From Beijerinckiaceae bacterium (GTDB lineage: Bacteria; Pseudomonadota; Alphaproteobacteria; Rhizobiales; Beijerinckiaceae), in assembly GCA_947370975.1 (NCBI GenBank), contig CANBNG010000013.1, forward strand, positions 1 to 64,000: a stretch of DNA of 64,000 nt, given 5' to 3'. The number at the start of each line of letters is the position of its first letter. Position 1 is the stretch's first letter. Positions 8,747 through 16,687 of this stretch are shown here, piece after piece. The position numbers and the translations under genes were made by a program. A model generated the notes under the pieces. The model was not told the origin of the DNA, did no database searches, and saw only the letters and a program-made list of their open reading frames with translations.

Positions 8747-9784
8747 TTACCTGGCCTTGGGAATGTAGGGACCAAGGTCCTTCACAGCCGCCTCGACAAA
8801 AGAGAGATCGACCAGCTTGCCAAGGTCAGGGTCGCCAGTCAGCGTCCCGCTCTTGCGGAAGAAGGCAATATCGCGGCGCAGCGCCTCGAGATTTGGCCTG
8901 GCATCGGGATCGAGCGCCTGCACATAGGCCTCGCGTATATCGGCCTCTTTCATGTTCAGGCCCTTCGCCATGATTTGCACGATGGCCTGCGCATTGGCGT
9001 CCGCACCGAATTTCCCGCCTACGATTGCGTCATTGTAATCACGCGCGGCGCGGATATAGGCCTTCATGAATCTTGCGCCGATGTCGGTCTTTCCGCTGGC
9101 GAATTTTTCGCCGAAATACAGCAGGGCGATCTGTGCGCTCGGAATGAAATCTTCAGTCGTTGCAATACGCACGCCCTCATTGGCCCGCACAATGGCTGTT
9201 GCAAAGGGCTCGACCATGATGGACCCGTCAATCGCCTTGCTGGCAAAAGCGCCCACCTGCAACGGATAGCCGAGATAGACCTTCTCGATGTCGTCAAAGG
9301 CGATGCCGCCTTTTTCTGCGGCCGCATTCAGCATGGTCGACGGTGAAATAGCCGGCGCCGCCAGCGCGATTTTCAGGCCCTTGAGATCGGCATAGGATTT
9401 GAAGCGGCCGGACTCGATCAGATCCTTGCGGATCATCAGCGTCATGTAGGAATAGCCCGGCGCCATGCGCGAGCGGTCGCCAACGATGCGCAGATCGATC
9501 TTGCGCGCCGCCGCATTGAAGAGCCCGGCAGATGTCGCGCCGCCCCCGACATCGAGATCGCCTGTGGCAAGCGGCGCGATGAGCTTGGCTGCCGAGTCGA
9601 ATGTCGTGGACTGGATTTCGAGGCCAACGTCGCGGAAATAGCCGCGCGCATCGGCAATGAGGATCGGCGCGTCGCTCGAATTGCCGATGAGGCCGACCTT
9701 CACCAGATCGGCAGCCCTGGCGCTGCCTGCCGCAGCCAGCGCCAACACAAGCGCCAAGGCAGCGCGGAATGGACGTTTCCTCAT
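8747..9784 (-). CDS. ABC transporter substrate-binding protein, NitT/TauT (NMT1-like) family
   Basis: 345 residues from ATG 9784, which has an excellent GGGGGAG ribosome site; the reading frame stays open further upstream but the signal peptide (hydrophobic residues 8-22, cleavage after SARA near 24) fixes this start. The mature protein begins LVKVGLIGNSSDAPILIADARGYF, the typical entry of the periplasmic-binding fold that binds small organic anions or nitrogen/sulphur compounds, and includes the DLKGLKIALAAPAISPST hinge-side motif. The ligand cannot be read. No permease or ATPase gene lies nearby. Instead it follows, 40 bases downstream, a membrane hybrid histidine kinase on the same strand, so it may feed ligand to that sensor or to a transporter coded elsewhere. 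Confidence 0.85.
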   Translation of the reverse strand: MRKRPFRAALALVLALAAAGSARAADLVKVGLIGNSSDAPILIADARGYFRDVGLEIQSTTFDSAAKLIAPLATGDLDVGGGATSAGLFNAAARKIDLRIVGDRSRMAPGYSYMTLMIRKDLIESGRFKSYADLKGLKIALAAPAISPSTMLNAAAEKGGIAFDDIEKVYLGYPLQVGAFASKAIDGSIMVEPFATAIVRANEGVRIATTEDFIPSAQIALLYFGEKFASGKTDIGARFMKAYIRAARDYNDAIVGGKFGADANAQAIVQIMAKGLNMKEADIREAYVQALDPDARPNLEALRRDIAFFRKSGTLTGDPDLGKLVDLSFVEAAVKDLGPYIPKAR

Positions 9785-9824
9785 GATCTCCCCCTTCAGG
9801 GTCTGATGCCCTTGAAGGAGGAGT

Positions 9825-12347
9825 TCAGCACGCGGAGCCCATCGGGACAAGGGCGCGCGGCTCTGCGTCCCCGGAGGGAGGTGCTGGGGCGGGCGTCAAT
9901 ACGGCAGCAATCGTGCGGTCGAGATCGTCGGCCCGGAACGGCTTGGACAGCACTCCGTTCATGCCCGCGCGCAGCGCCAGATCGCCTTCCTCATCCAGCA
10001 CGGCGGCCGTCAGGGCGAGGATCGGCACGCTGTTGCGGGGGGCCGGAAGCGCGCGAATAAGTCGCGCGGCCTCGCAGCCGCCCATCACCGGCATTTGCAG
10101 ATCGAGAATAACGAGGTCGTAATCCCCCCCGCGCACCGTTTCGAACGCCTGCGCCCCATTGGCAACTTCGTCCACACAATGCCCACGCTTGCGCAACAGC
10201 AGGCTGGCGAGCATGCGCGAAGGCTCGGCATCGTCCGCGACAAGGATCTTCAAGGCCGGAAGGACTGGCGCGAGCGGCTCGCTGGCCTGCGCGACCGGGC
10301 CTTCAACCGGTTCAAACGGCACGGTGAACCAGAAGACGGACCCCTCGCCCGGAGCGCTGACAAAGCCGATTTCGCCCCCCATGGCATCGACGAGGCGCTT
10401 GCTGATGGCAAGACCGAGGCCGGTGCCCGCCGCGCGCAGATTGCCGGAGGCTTCGCCCTGCTCGAAGGGCGTGAATATGTTCTTTTGCACGTCCGGGTCG
10501 ATGCCCGCACCGGTATCCTGAACGACACAGCGCAACATGCGCCGGCCCGACCTGTCTTCCTGCCTGGCTATGCTCACGGCAATCGATCCGGCATCGGTAA
10601 ATTTGGCGGCATTGCCGACAAGATTCAGCAGAACCTGATAGATGCGGCCCTGATCGCCCATCACCTGCGCCGGCAAGGCGACATCCAGATCAAGCCGCCC
10701 TACGACCGGCTTGGGCCCGATCAGAGCCTTGAGAACGCCATTCAGCCTGTCCGAAATCTCTTTCAGCGAAAAGGGCACGCTCTCGACCTTCAGGCCGCCG
10801 GCCTCCAATTTCGTGAAGTCCAGAATATCGCTGACAATCCCCATCAGGTGACCGGCCGAACTGTTGATCGTCTCGACAAAAAGCCGCTTCTCGTCATCGA
10901 AGGGCTCGCCGTTGCGAGTCTGCGACAGGAGCGCGGCAAAGCCGACGATGGCGTTCAGGGGCGTCCGAATTTCGTGGCTCATGGTGGCCAGAAAGGCCAG
11001 TTTGGCGCGGGCCGCCTTCTCTGCCGCATCCACCAGGCGACGGAGTTCCTCCGCCTGTTCCTTGGGAGCGGTAATATCGGTGCGAATGCCAACGATATAG
11101 CCACTGGGCGTGCGCTTTTCAGAGATGCGGATCCAGGATCCATCCGGGCGGCGATGCTCGATGGCGCCGACCGGATGCCTGTGCTGGACCAACCGCGCCT
11201 GAAACGCGGCCGGCGTCATCTTGCTGGCTGCTCCGGCGCGCAGAACTTCCTCGAATGTCACCCCCCGCTTGATCATAGGGCTGGCTATCGGGCTCAGAGC
11301 TCGATAGGCGTCATTGAAGATCACCAGCCGGTCGTGCTCGTCATAAAGGCTGAACCCGTCAGGAATCGCAGCCAGGGCCTCGTGGAGATATTCCTCGGCC
11401 CGTTGGCGCTTGCGAATGTGCCGCCGCATGTCGCGCCCCTTCCGCAGAACCAGAAGCGACACGGATAAAAGGGCGCATGCGGCAAGCGCCAGGACAACCC
11501 CATAGGTCAGCAAGGTCCGGTACCAGACCGAAACGACGGCCGCGACTTCGGTGCCAAACACAACATAAAGGGGATAGCGCGAGAGCCGCCGAAACGCATA
11601 ATGCCTCGTGACCCCATCGATGGGCGAGGTCAGCAACATACCCCCGCGCGGCTGCCCATGCTCGATGCGAGTGGCTATGGGGAGCAGTACGATGGGTGTC
11701 AGCGGAGGGGCGGGATAGCGCGAGAGAATGATGCCATCGAGCCGCGTCAGCGTCGCGGCATTGCCTGTGGTCGGCGTAATCTCGTCGTAAAAATGCGAAA
11801 AATAAGTGGAGCTCAGGCTGACGCTGACAATGCCGGCAAAACTGCCATCGGCCGCGCTTCTGCGCCGGCTCAACACGAAGGAGGGAAAGGCATTGTCGCC
11901 CTCAAGAAAGGGGACGCTGATGAAAAGCCCGGTTTCCTTCTCGACATGCGCGTGGAAATAATCCCGATCGGCGATATTGAGCACGCTTTTGACCGGCCGG
12001 CTGCTGGCGATAACGCGGCCTGCGGAATCGCTCACCGAAATGGTTTCGATCTGGCCGAGCTGCACGCCGAGCGCATGCAGAAAATCGCTCGAATCTGTAG
12101 AGGCTGCCATTTCAGCGTCGGCGCTTTTGAAACGGGTGGTCACGAGCTCAAGCAGCAGAGACACCGAATCGAACACTTTTTGCGCGTGCTCGTCCATGGC
12201 GGCCGCCATTTCGGAATCATGCGCGCGCGCGGCGCGCTCCTGCTCTTGCCAGTTCAGCCAGGCAGCCAGCATGAAAAGAACAGCAGGAACGAGAATGCAG
12301 CACGCCAGAAGTAGATTCTGGACCCGAAACAACGAGCGCACCGACAT
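9825..12347 (-). CDS. Hybrid sensor histidine kinase (extracytoplasmic sensor, PAS, kinase, receiver)
   Basis: 840 residues. Membrane segments at about 11-31 and 279-300 flank a periplasmic region with the dCache-like sequence (ADRDYFHAHVEKETGLFIS, residues 126-144) that usually binds small ligands. A PAS domain (about 318-430) follows, then HisKA with the phospho-acceptor H458 in MSHEIRTPLNAIVGF, an HATPase domain (N box near 579, GTGLGLAIS near 641-649), and a C-terminal receiver with D749 in VILDLQMPVMGG and K802. No Hpt domain is present, so output needs a separate phosphotransfer protein or regulator, none of which is adjacent. The gene is followed by an orphan binding-protein gene on the same strand, 40 bases on; a shared sensing job is inferred. 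Confidence 0.9.
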   Translation of the reverse strand: MSVRSLFRVQNLLLACCILVPAVLFMLAAWLNWQEQERAARAHDSEMAAAMDEHAQKVFDSVSLLLELVTTRFKSADAEMAASTDSSDFLHALGVQLGQIETISVSDSAGRVIASSRPVKSVLNIADRDYFHAHVEKETGLFISVPFLEGDNAFPSFVLSRRRSAADGSFAGIVSVSLSSTYFSHFYDEITPTTGNAATLTRLDGIILSRYPAPPLTPIVLLPIATRIEHGQPRGGMLLTSPIDGVTRHYAFRRLSRYPLYVVFGTEVAAVVSVWYRTLLTYGVVLALAACALLSVSLLVLRKGRDMRRHIRKRQRAEEYLHEALAAIPDGFSLYDEHDRLVIFNDAYRALSPIASPMIKRGVTFEEVLRAGAASKMTPAAFQARLVQHRHPVGAIEHRRPDGSWIRISEKRTPSGYIVGIRTDITAPKEQAEELRRLVDAAEKAARAKLAFLATMSHEIRTPLNAIVGFAALLSQTRNGEPFDDEKRLFVETINSSAGHLMGIVSDILDFTKLEAGGLKVESVPFSLKEISDRLNGVLKALIGPKPVVGRLDLDVALPAQVMGDQGRIYQVLLNLVGNAAKFTDAGSIAVSIARQEDRSGRRMLRCVVQDTGAGIDPDVQKNIFTPFEQGEASGNLRAAGTGLGLAISKRLVDAMGGEIGFVSAPGEGSVFWFTVPFEPVEGPVAQASEPLAPVLPALKILVADDAEPSRMLASLLLRKRGHCVDEVANGAQAFETVRGGDYDLVILDLQMPVMGGCEAARLIRALPAPRNSVPILALTAAVLDEEGDLALRAGMNGVLSKPFRADDLDRTIAAVLTPAPAPPSGDAEPRALVPMGSAC

Positions 12348-12679
12348 TATTCCGCCCTGTAAAAATGATCTTGGCGCTATCCAATTCTAAAAATTATTGC
12401 ACTGCAAGCAATTGTCCAAGAACGGAACAAAAAAGAACCTGAATAATATATAGTATTATATAAAAGAAACAAAAGTATCTAAGTAAATTACGAAGTTTGC
12501 CAATTGCTTTGTTGTGTATGGCAGAACTTGAGTCGCCACCCCTTCATCGAGACGCCAAGGTCGCGATAAGTCTCCGTAAGGGAGGAAGCAAAGCCTTCGG
12601 GAACGACGCATCTGCAGCGATTGCCGAGCATAAATTTTTATATAAAGTCTCTGAAAACAAGACACTCGTAAAATGAGAT
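12348..12679. other. AT-rich intergenic stretch ahead of the serine hydrolase gene
   Basis: 332 bases, strikingly AT-rich at its left part (TATA-rich around 12435-12480) compared with the GC-rich surroundings. Apart from a doubtful 52-codon reading frame at 12518-12676 I see no gene. It must hold the promoters of the divergent histidine kinase (minus) and serine hydrolase (plus). The composition break marks the left edge of a probably acquired segment. Confidence 0.5.
12518..12676 (+). CDS. Possible 52-residue reading frame, doubtful
   Basis: ATG at 12518 opens 52 codons starting MAELESPPLHRDAKVA and ending KTLVK, with the stop 3 bases before the TTG start of the serine hydrolase. The first two thirds are GC-rich and the end AT-rich, so it straddles the composition break. 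No ribosome site, no recognisable domain. It could be a leader peptide, the remnant of an older gene cut by an insertion, or chance. Listed only because of its position directly upstream of the hydrolase. Confidence 0.2.
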   Translation: MAELESPPLHRDAKVAISLRKGGSKAFGNDASAAIAEHKFLYKVSENKTLVK

Positions 12680-13822
12680 TTGAAATTGAAGAGAATAATA
12701 TCAATCGCTCTTTGTTTGTGGCCCCTGAGCGCATTTGCTCAATTGCCCAAAGAGGGAAGCTATGGGGCGGCTCCAGATGAGATTTTGCTTAACAATGGCA
12801 GGGCGTGGCACCATCGCACCGGCACATCCGAAAATATTCAAAAATTAGCGAACAGAGTTCCTACAAATCCGGAATTGCGGGTTATCGAAAAGGGAAAAGA
12901 CCTGCTCGCCAACACATCGGCTAAAAGCATTGCGCTGATCGATGGAAATAAAATTGTGTGGGTCGGATTTAAGGAACCCGCAACAGACAGCACGAGATTT
13001 CTTAGTTTTAGTGTCGGAAAAACAATAACATCAATGGGTATTGGTAAGGCGATTTGCAGTGGCAAAATCTCCCTGAAGTCCGTGACACAAGACATTATCC
13101 CAGAACTCAAAGGTACAGATCTCGGAAAAGCTACGGTCAGAGACTTGTTGACAATGAGCTCGGGTACCTGGATGGGGATTGGTGATGGAACGATCTATAC
13201 TTCAGAGCAAGAATTTGAAGTGAACAGCGGGCGGATGAGCTGGTTCAATGTTTTGCTGAATGCGAGAGTCAATTCAGCTGCTCTGGATCCATCCGGGAAC
13301 AAGCGTAGCTCAGGCCAATGGTTTGGCTATCACGATACGGACCCCTTACTACTTGGAGTGTTGATTAACAAAACGACAGGCATGTCATACGCCGAATGGA
13401 TCGAAAAAGAAGTTCTTTTGCCCGCTGGCATATCTAATTTTGCAGTTATTGGACAAGACTGGTCTCATTACGGAACCTCCCATGGCAATATACGAATGAC
13501 CATGGACGATTGGATTCGATTCGCTTTATGGGTGAAAAACAACGAAGAAAAACCAAACTGTTTTGGTAATTATGTTCGCGCGGCCTCAAAAACCAAGATC
13601 AAAAATATCAGCAAAATTACCGGAAGGTATTTTGACGGCTATGGATATTTAACGTGGACTGAGAACAGATCTCTTAAGGATAGTTATTGGGCAGTCGGTC
13701 ATGGCGGACAGCGGATTGGATGGAACCATCACAACAAGCGAATGCTGATCGCATTTTCAAATGTAGAGAGTTACATGGATAAGTTATATGTTCTTTATGC
13801 TGACTGGGCTGCATTGCGGTAG
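12680..13822 (+). CDS. Exported serine hydrolase, class C beta-lactamase/penicillin-binding-protein fold
   Basis: 380 residues from a TTG start with a signal peptide ending in SAFA (residue 20). The S-x-x-K catalytic pair is S111/K114 in FLSFSVGKTITS; the tyrosine motif is Y217 in WFGYHDTDPLLLG (a Y-x-D instead of the usual Y-x-N), and a late GHGGQRIGW stands where the K/H-T/S-G triad is expected. This is the esterase/peptidase-like branch of the beta-lactamase-related serine hydrolases; antibiotic resistance cannot be inferred. The gene is clearly AT-richer and uses AT-ending codons (AAA, AAT, ATT) unlike every neighbour, and a tRNA-Ser gene lies 216 bases further, so horizontal acquisition is likely. 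Start choice is supported by the signal peptide only. Confidence 0.8.
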   Translation: MKLKRIISIALCLWPLSAFAQLPKEGSYGAAPDEILLNNGRAWHHRTGTSENIQKLANRVPTNPELRVIEKGKDLLANTSAKSIALIDGNKIVWVGFKEPATDSTRFLSFSVGKTITSMGIGKAICSGKISLKSVTQDIIPELKGTDLGKATVRDLLTMSSGTWMGIGDGTIYTSEQEFEVNSGRMSWFNVLLNARVNSAALDPSGNKRSSGQWFGYHDTDPLLLGVLINKTTGMSYAEWIEKEVLLPAGISNFAVIGQDWSHYGTSHGNIRMTMDDWIRFALWVKNNEEKPNCFGNYVRAASKTKIKNISKITGRYFDGYGYLTWTENRSLKDSYWAVGHGGQRIGWNHHNKRMLIAFSNVESYMDKLYVLYADWAALR

Positions 13823-13930
13823 CTCTGGAACATCGGACGTCACGACAGTCGTCGCTGCAGCCATCGTCCAACGGCTTGCGCATGCGTTTCCCTCGAACCC
13901 CATCTTTCCGACGCCAGACGGAAGCTCTTC

Positions 13931-13947
13931 AGCGACCTTTGGTCGCT
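13931..13947 (+). terminator. Possible stem-loop downstream of the serine hydrolase
   Basis: AGCGACC TTT GGTCGCT forms a perfect 7-bp stem with a 3-base loop, followed by TTGTTC, a poor T-run. It lies 108 bases after the hydrolase stop. Could be a weak terminator or a leftover of an older element; the rest of 13823-14038 shows no gene. Confidence 0.35.
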
Positions 13948-14038
13948 TGTTCAACCAGTTAAAATCGCGCCAGGAAAATTCGAGATTGCGCTCACCAGGA
14001 TGAGGCGCGCGCTCAAGACCAGCTTGAGCTGGGATGAT

Positions 14039-14128
14039 TGGCGGAGGAGGCGGGATTCGAACCCGCGATACGGTTTCCCGCATACACACTTTCCAGGCGT
14101 GCGCCTTCAGCCACTCGGCCACCCCTCC
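14039..14128 (-). tRNA. tRNA-Ser (anticodon GGA)
   Basis: On the minus strand the sequence begins GGAGGGGTGGCCGAGTGG, has the long variable arm of class II tRNAs, anticodon GGA in CTGGAAA, T-loop GTTCGAATC and an encoded CCA end (complement of 14039-14041). The acceptor stem GGAGGGG pairs with CTCCTCC. Its 3' end faces the AT-rich segment, the usual orientation for an integration target, though no repeated copy of the 3' end was found. Confidence 0.95.
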
Positions 14129-14344
14129 GTCATGCATGCTCAAGGTGCATACAAACCCTTCGTCCATCTGAAACGACGCCTGGCCGCGTTCATCAGATGT
14201 GCGCGCACTATAGTCAGGACGGACGCCCGCGCAAGGACGCGGTCGAGCTTTTTATTAAACATGGGTGGAATGGTGCGTCTGCGCGCCGGAACTGACCCCC
14301 GTGACCAGAGTTCACTCCGCTCAACAATGTCCCCGGAGGATTCC

Positions 14345-14980
14345 ATGAAAGCCGCCCCGCTAGCTCTGGCTTGCGCCCTTTTGAGCGCGACTGCCCTTGT
14401 GCCCGCGAGCTTCGCGCAGACGCAACCCTCCCTCGGCGAGCCGAGTCCCTCCACGTCAACCGCTACGAGCAATCGCGCCGACACGCTGGCCCAGAGAGAC
14501 GGGCGTGAGCAGGACAGCCGCTCGCGCGCCCCGCGCGAGGAGGGCGGTTACAGCGCCGGGCGTGGCCAGCAGTCCGACATGGATGATGATGATGATGATG
14601 ATGACGACGATGAGGACGACGATGAGGACGACGACGCCATGATGGGTGCGGGCGACAACGGCCATATGGATATGGCCCATGAGAAAGATGACGACCACGA
14701 CCATCCCCTGCGCGAGGGCATGAAACAGCGCATGAAACAGGGCATGCAAGGGGGCCTGGGCCGCGGCATGATGGGACAAGGCATGGCCCTGGACCCTGCC
14801 ATGCTGCGCATGCATCTGCGGATGATGGCCGCCAACCGTGCCTTGGGTGCGCGCCTCAGCCTCAAGAAGGGCGATGCATCCATCGATATTCATTGCCCGG
14901 CGGGCGAACAGATCGCGGCCTGCGTGGAAGCCGTCACCAAGCTGATGGACAGAGTGCAGGCCATGCCGCAGACTCGGTGA
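14345..14980 (+). CDS. Exported Asp/His/Met-rich protein with a poly-aspartate tract
   Basis: 211 residues from ATG 14345 with GGAGG 6 bases upstream. Signal peptide to about residue 25 (cut after FAQ or SFA). The mature protein has a low-complexity acidic run of about 20 Asp/Glu coded by GAT/GAC/GAG triplets (14582-14637), then a His/Asp/Met segment (DMAHEKDDDHDHPL), a Met/Gly/Lys segment (MKQRMKQGMQGG, GRGMMGQGM) and a more ordered C-terminal half with two cysteines (HCPAGEQIAACVEAV). The mixture of Asp, His and Met suggests a periplasmic metal-binding or ion-buffering role, which is inference; no named family is recognised. It is followed by a small membrane protein gene. Confidence 0.75.
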   Translation: MKAAPLALACALLSATALVPASFAQTQPSLGEPSPSTSTATSNRADTLAQRDGREQDSRSRAPREEGGYSAGRGQQSDMDDDDDDDDDDEDDDEDDDAMMGAGDNGHMDMAHEKDDDHDHPLREGMKQRMKQGMQGGLGRGMMGQGMALDPAMLRMHLRMMAANRALGARLSLKKGDASIDIHCPAGEQIAACVEAVTKLMDRVQAMPQTR

Positions 14981-15043
14981 ACGGGACGGGCGGCGCAAGG
15001 CGTCGCCCCTTTTCCGCCCGATAGCGGGGGGACAGGACTTTCG

Positions 15044-15364
15044 ATGATCCGTTTTCTGCTGCGTACGGTCGCCCTCCTCATTCTGGCCGGAGCCTTTGTC
15101 GCGCTGGTGCTCGATGGAACCCGCAGCATTGCGGCAAGCGGGCTTGCGCTGATGGATGTCGCAACCTTGCTTGGCAGTCTCGCGCCGCGCCAGCTCGCTG
15201 CCCTGCAGCCCGCAGCCGAACAGCTGCACCCGCTGGCGTGGGATCCCGTGCTGGCAAATATCCTGAAATTGCCATCCTTTCTGGTGCTGGCCGTGCTCGG
15301 GACCGGCCTCCTGCGCCTGACGCGCCCGCCCCAGCCCAAGATCGGCTTTTCGAGCCGTCCCTGA
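15044..15364 (+). CDS. Small membrane protein, hypothetical
   Basis: 106 residues with two hydrophobic segments, about residues 5-24 and 76-92, separated by an Ala/Leu-rich region with the repeated phrase QLAALQPAAEQLHPLAWDPVL. It ends with a short basic tail RPPQPKIGFSSRP. Similar two-helix proteins are widespread in Hyphomicrobiales without a known role. A GGGGGGACAGG stretch upstream may serve as ribosome site. It lies 63 bases after the acidic exported protein and 99 before msrA on the same strand. Confidence 0.65.
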   Translation: MIRFLLRTVALLILAGAFVALVLDGTRSIAASGLALMDVATLLGSLAPRQLAALQPAAEQLHPLAWDPVLANILKLPSFLVLAVLGTGLLRLTRPPQPKIGFSSRP

Positions 15365-15463
15365 GATTTGAGGGAACATGATCGCCGGCACAGTCGCCAA
15401 GCGCGCCACCACGCCCTAGATTAAGGGGATCGTCTTTCTGCGGCCCGCTTGAGGATCCTGCCG

Positions 15464-16132
15464 ATGTTCTCCTTCATGAAGCGCACATCCCTGCCCGCTC
15501 CCGGCGAGGCCCTGCCTGGCCGCGCCACGCCTTTGACGACCGCGCAGACCCATTATGTGACCGGCCGACCCCTCCAGGGGCCCTTCCCCGAGGGGCACGA
15601 GAGCGTGCTTTTTGGCATGGGCTGTTTCTGGGGCGCGGAGCGCAAATTCTGGCAGATGGGCAAGGAGCGCATCTGGGTGACCGCCGTCGGCTATGGCGCC
15701 GGGCAGACACCCAACCCCACCTATGAGGAAGTGTGCTCGGGCCTCACCGGCCATAATGAAGTGGTGCTGGTCGTTTACGATCCCGCAATCACGCCCTTCA
15801 GCGAGCTGCTGACGACCTTTTGGGAAAACCACAACCCGACGCAGGGCATGCGCCAGGGCAATGATGCCGGCACGCAATATCGCTCGGGCATCTATGTCAG
15901 CAGCCCCGCGCAGCGACAGGCGGCCGAGGCCTCCAAGGGCGCTTATGGCGCAGCGCTGACGGCAAAGGGCTTTGACCCCATCACCACCGAAATTCTCGAA
16001 GCCCCCGCCTTCTATTATGCGGAGGCCTATCATCAGCAATATCTCGCCAAGAACCCGAGCGGCTATTGCGGCCTCGGCGGCACCGGCGTCGCCTGCCAGA
16101 TCGGTGCAGGCGTCGGCAGCAGTGCATCCTGA
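15464..16132 (+). CDS. msrA: Peptide-methionine (S)-S-oxide reductase
   Basis: 222 residues. The catalytic motif GCFWGAERKFW has the active cysteine at residue 54; GYGAGQTPNPTYEEVCSG, HNPTQGMRQGNDAGTQYRS and AEAYHQQYLAKNP are all canonical for MsrA, which reduces methionine-S-sulphoxide in oxidised proteins using thioredoxin. The last part (GYCGLGGTGVAC) contains extra cysteines used for thiol relay in longer MsrA forms. ATG 15464 is chosen because GAGGA sits 8 bases upstream; a TTG five codons earlier stays in frame. The UPF0114 gene follows after 11 bases. Confidence 0.95.
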   Translation: MFSFMKRTSLPAPGEALPGRATPLTTAQTHYVTGRPLQGPFPEGHESVLFGMGCFWGAERKFWQMGKERIWVTAVGYGAGQTPNPTYEEVCSGLTGHNEVVLVVYDPAITPFSELLTTFWENHNPTQGMRQGNDAGTQYRSGIYVSSPAQRQAAEASKGAYGAALTAKGFDPITTEILEAPAFYYAEAYHQQYLAKNPSGYCGLGGTGVACQIGAGVGSSAS

Positions 16133-16143
16133 GGGTGACGGGA

Positions 16144-16686
16144 ATGATCGACCGCTACCTCGAAAAATTCCTCTTCGCGAGCCGCTGGCTTCTCGCGCCC
16201 TTTTATGTGGCGCTCGTCATCAGCCTCGCGGGGCTTCTGCTCAAGGCCCTGCAGGAGCTCTGGCACTTCACCGCCACGGCGATCACGGCATCGGAAACCG
16301 ATGTGATCCTCGGCGTTCTCGCATTGGTCGATCTCACGCTCACCGGTTCGCTGATCGTGATTGTCGTATTTTCGGGCTATGAGAATTTCGTCTCGAAAAT
16401 CGATGAAAGCACGCATCGCGACTGGCCCGAATGGATGGGCAAGATCGATTTCTCCGGCCTCAAACTGAAGTTGCTCTCCTCCATCGTCGCCATCTCGGCC
16501 ATTCAATTGCTGAGAAGCTTCATGGATATTCACAACAAGAGCGACCGCGACCTGATGTGGCTGGTCATCATCCATGTTGTCTTCGTCATCTCGGGCATTC
16601 TCATGGCCTGGACGGACAAGATCAGCGGCGCGAGCCATTGCGCACCGGCCCCTGCCCAGACTGCGCCTGCAAATGAGGCGCATTAG
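16144..16686 (+). CDS. UPF0114 family membrane protein (YqhA-like)
   Basis: 180 residues. Four predicted membrane helices and the typical N-terminus MIDRYLEKFLFASRWLLAPF, followed by GSLIVIVVFSGYENFVSK and the late ISGILMAWTDKI, match the UPF0114/YqhA family of inner membrane proteins with no known function. It lies 11 bases after msrA, in the same direction, so probably co-transcribed. It runs to within 1 base of the stop of the convergent mepA gene. Confidence 0.85.
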   Translation: MIDRYLEKFLFASRWLLAPFYVALVISLAGLLLKALQELWHFTATAITASETDVILGVLALVDLTLTGSLIVIVVFSGYENFVSKIDESTHRDWPEWMGKIDFSGLKLKLLSSIVAISAIQLLRSFMDIHNKSDRDLMWLVIIHVVFVISGILMAWTDKISGASHCAPAPAQTAPANEAH

Positions 16687-16687
16687 C

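Noticed and set aside
12680..13822. Antibiotic-resistance beta-lactamase
   Set aside because: Only the general serine hydrolase fold is supported; the Y-x-N motif is altered and the sequence resembles the esterase/peptidase branch.
13823..14038. Short frame between the serine hydrolase and tRNA-Ser (for example 13788-14003)
   Set aside because: No ribosome site or family and it straddles the hydrolase end; may be a remnant but cannot be supported as a gene.
12348..14128. Complete integrative element bounded by attachment sites at tRNA-Ser
   Set aside because: No duplicate of the tRNA 3' end, integrase or transposase was found in the segment.
14582..14637. Tandem triplets as part of a CRISPR or satellite array
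   Set aside because: Simple in-frame codon repeat in an exported protein gene; no spacers.
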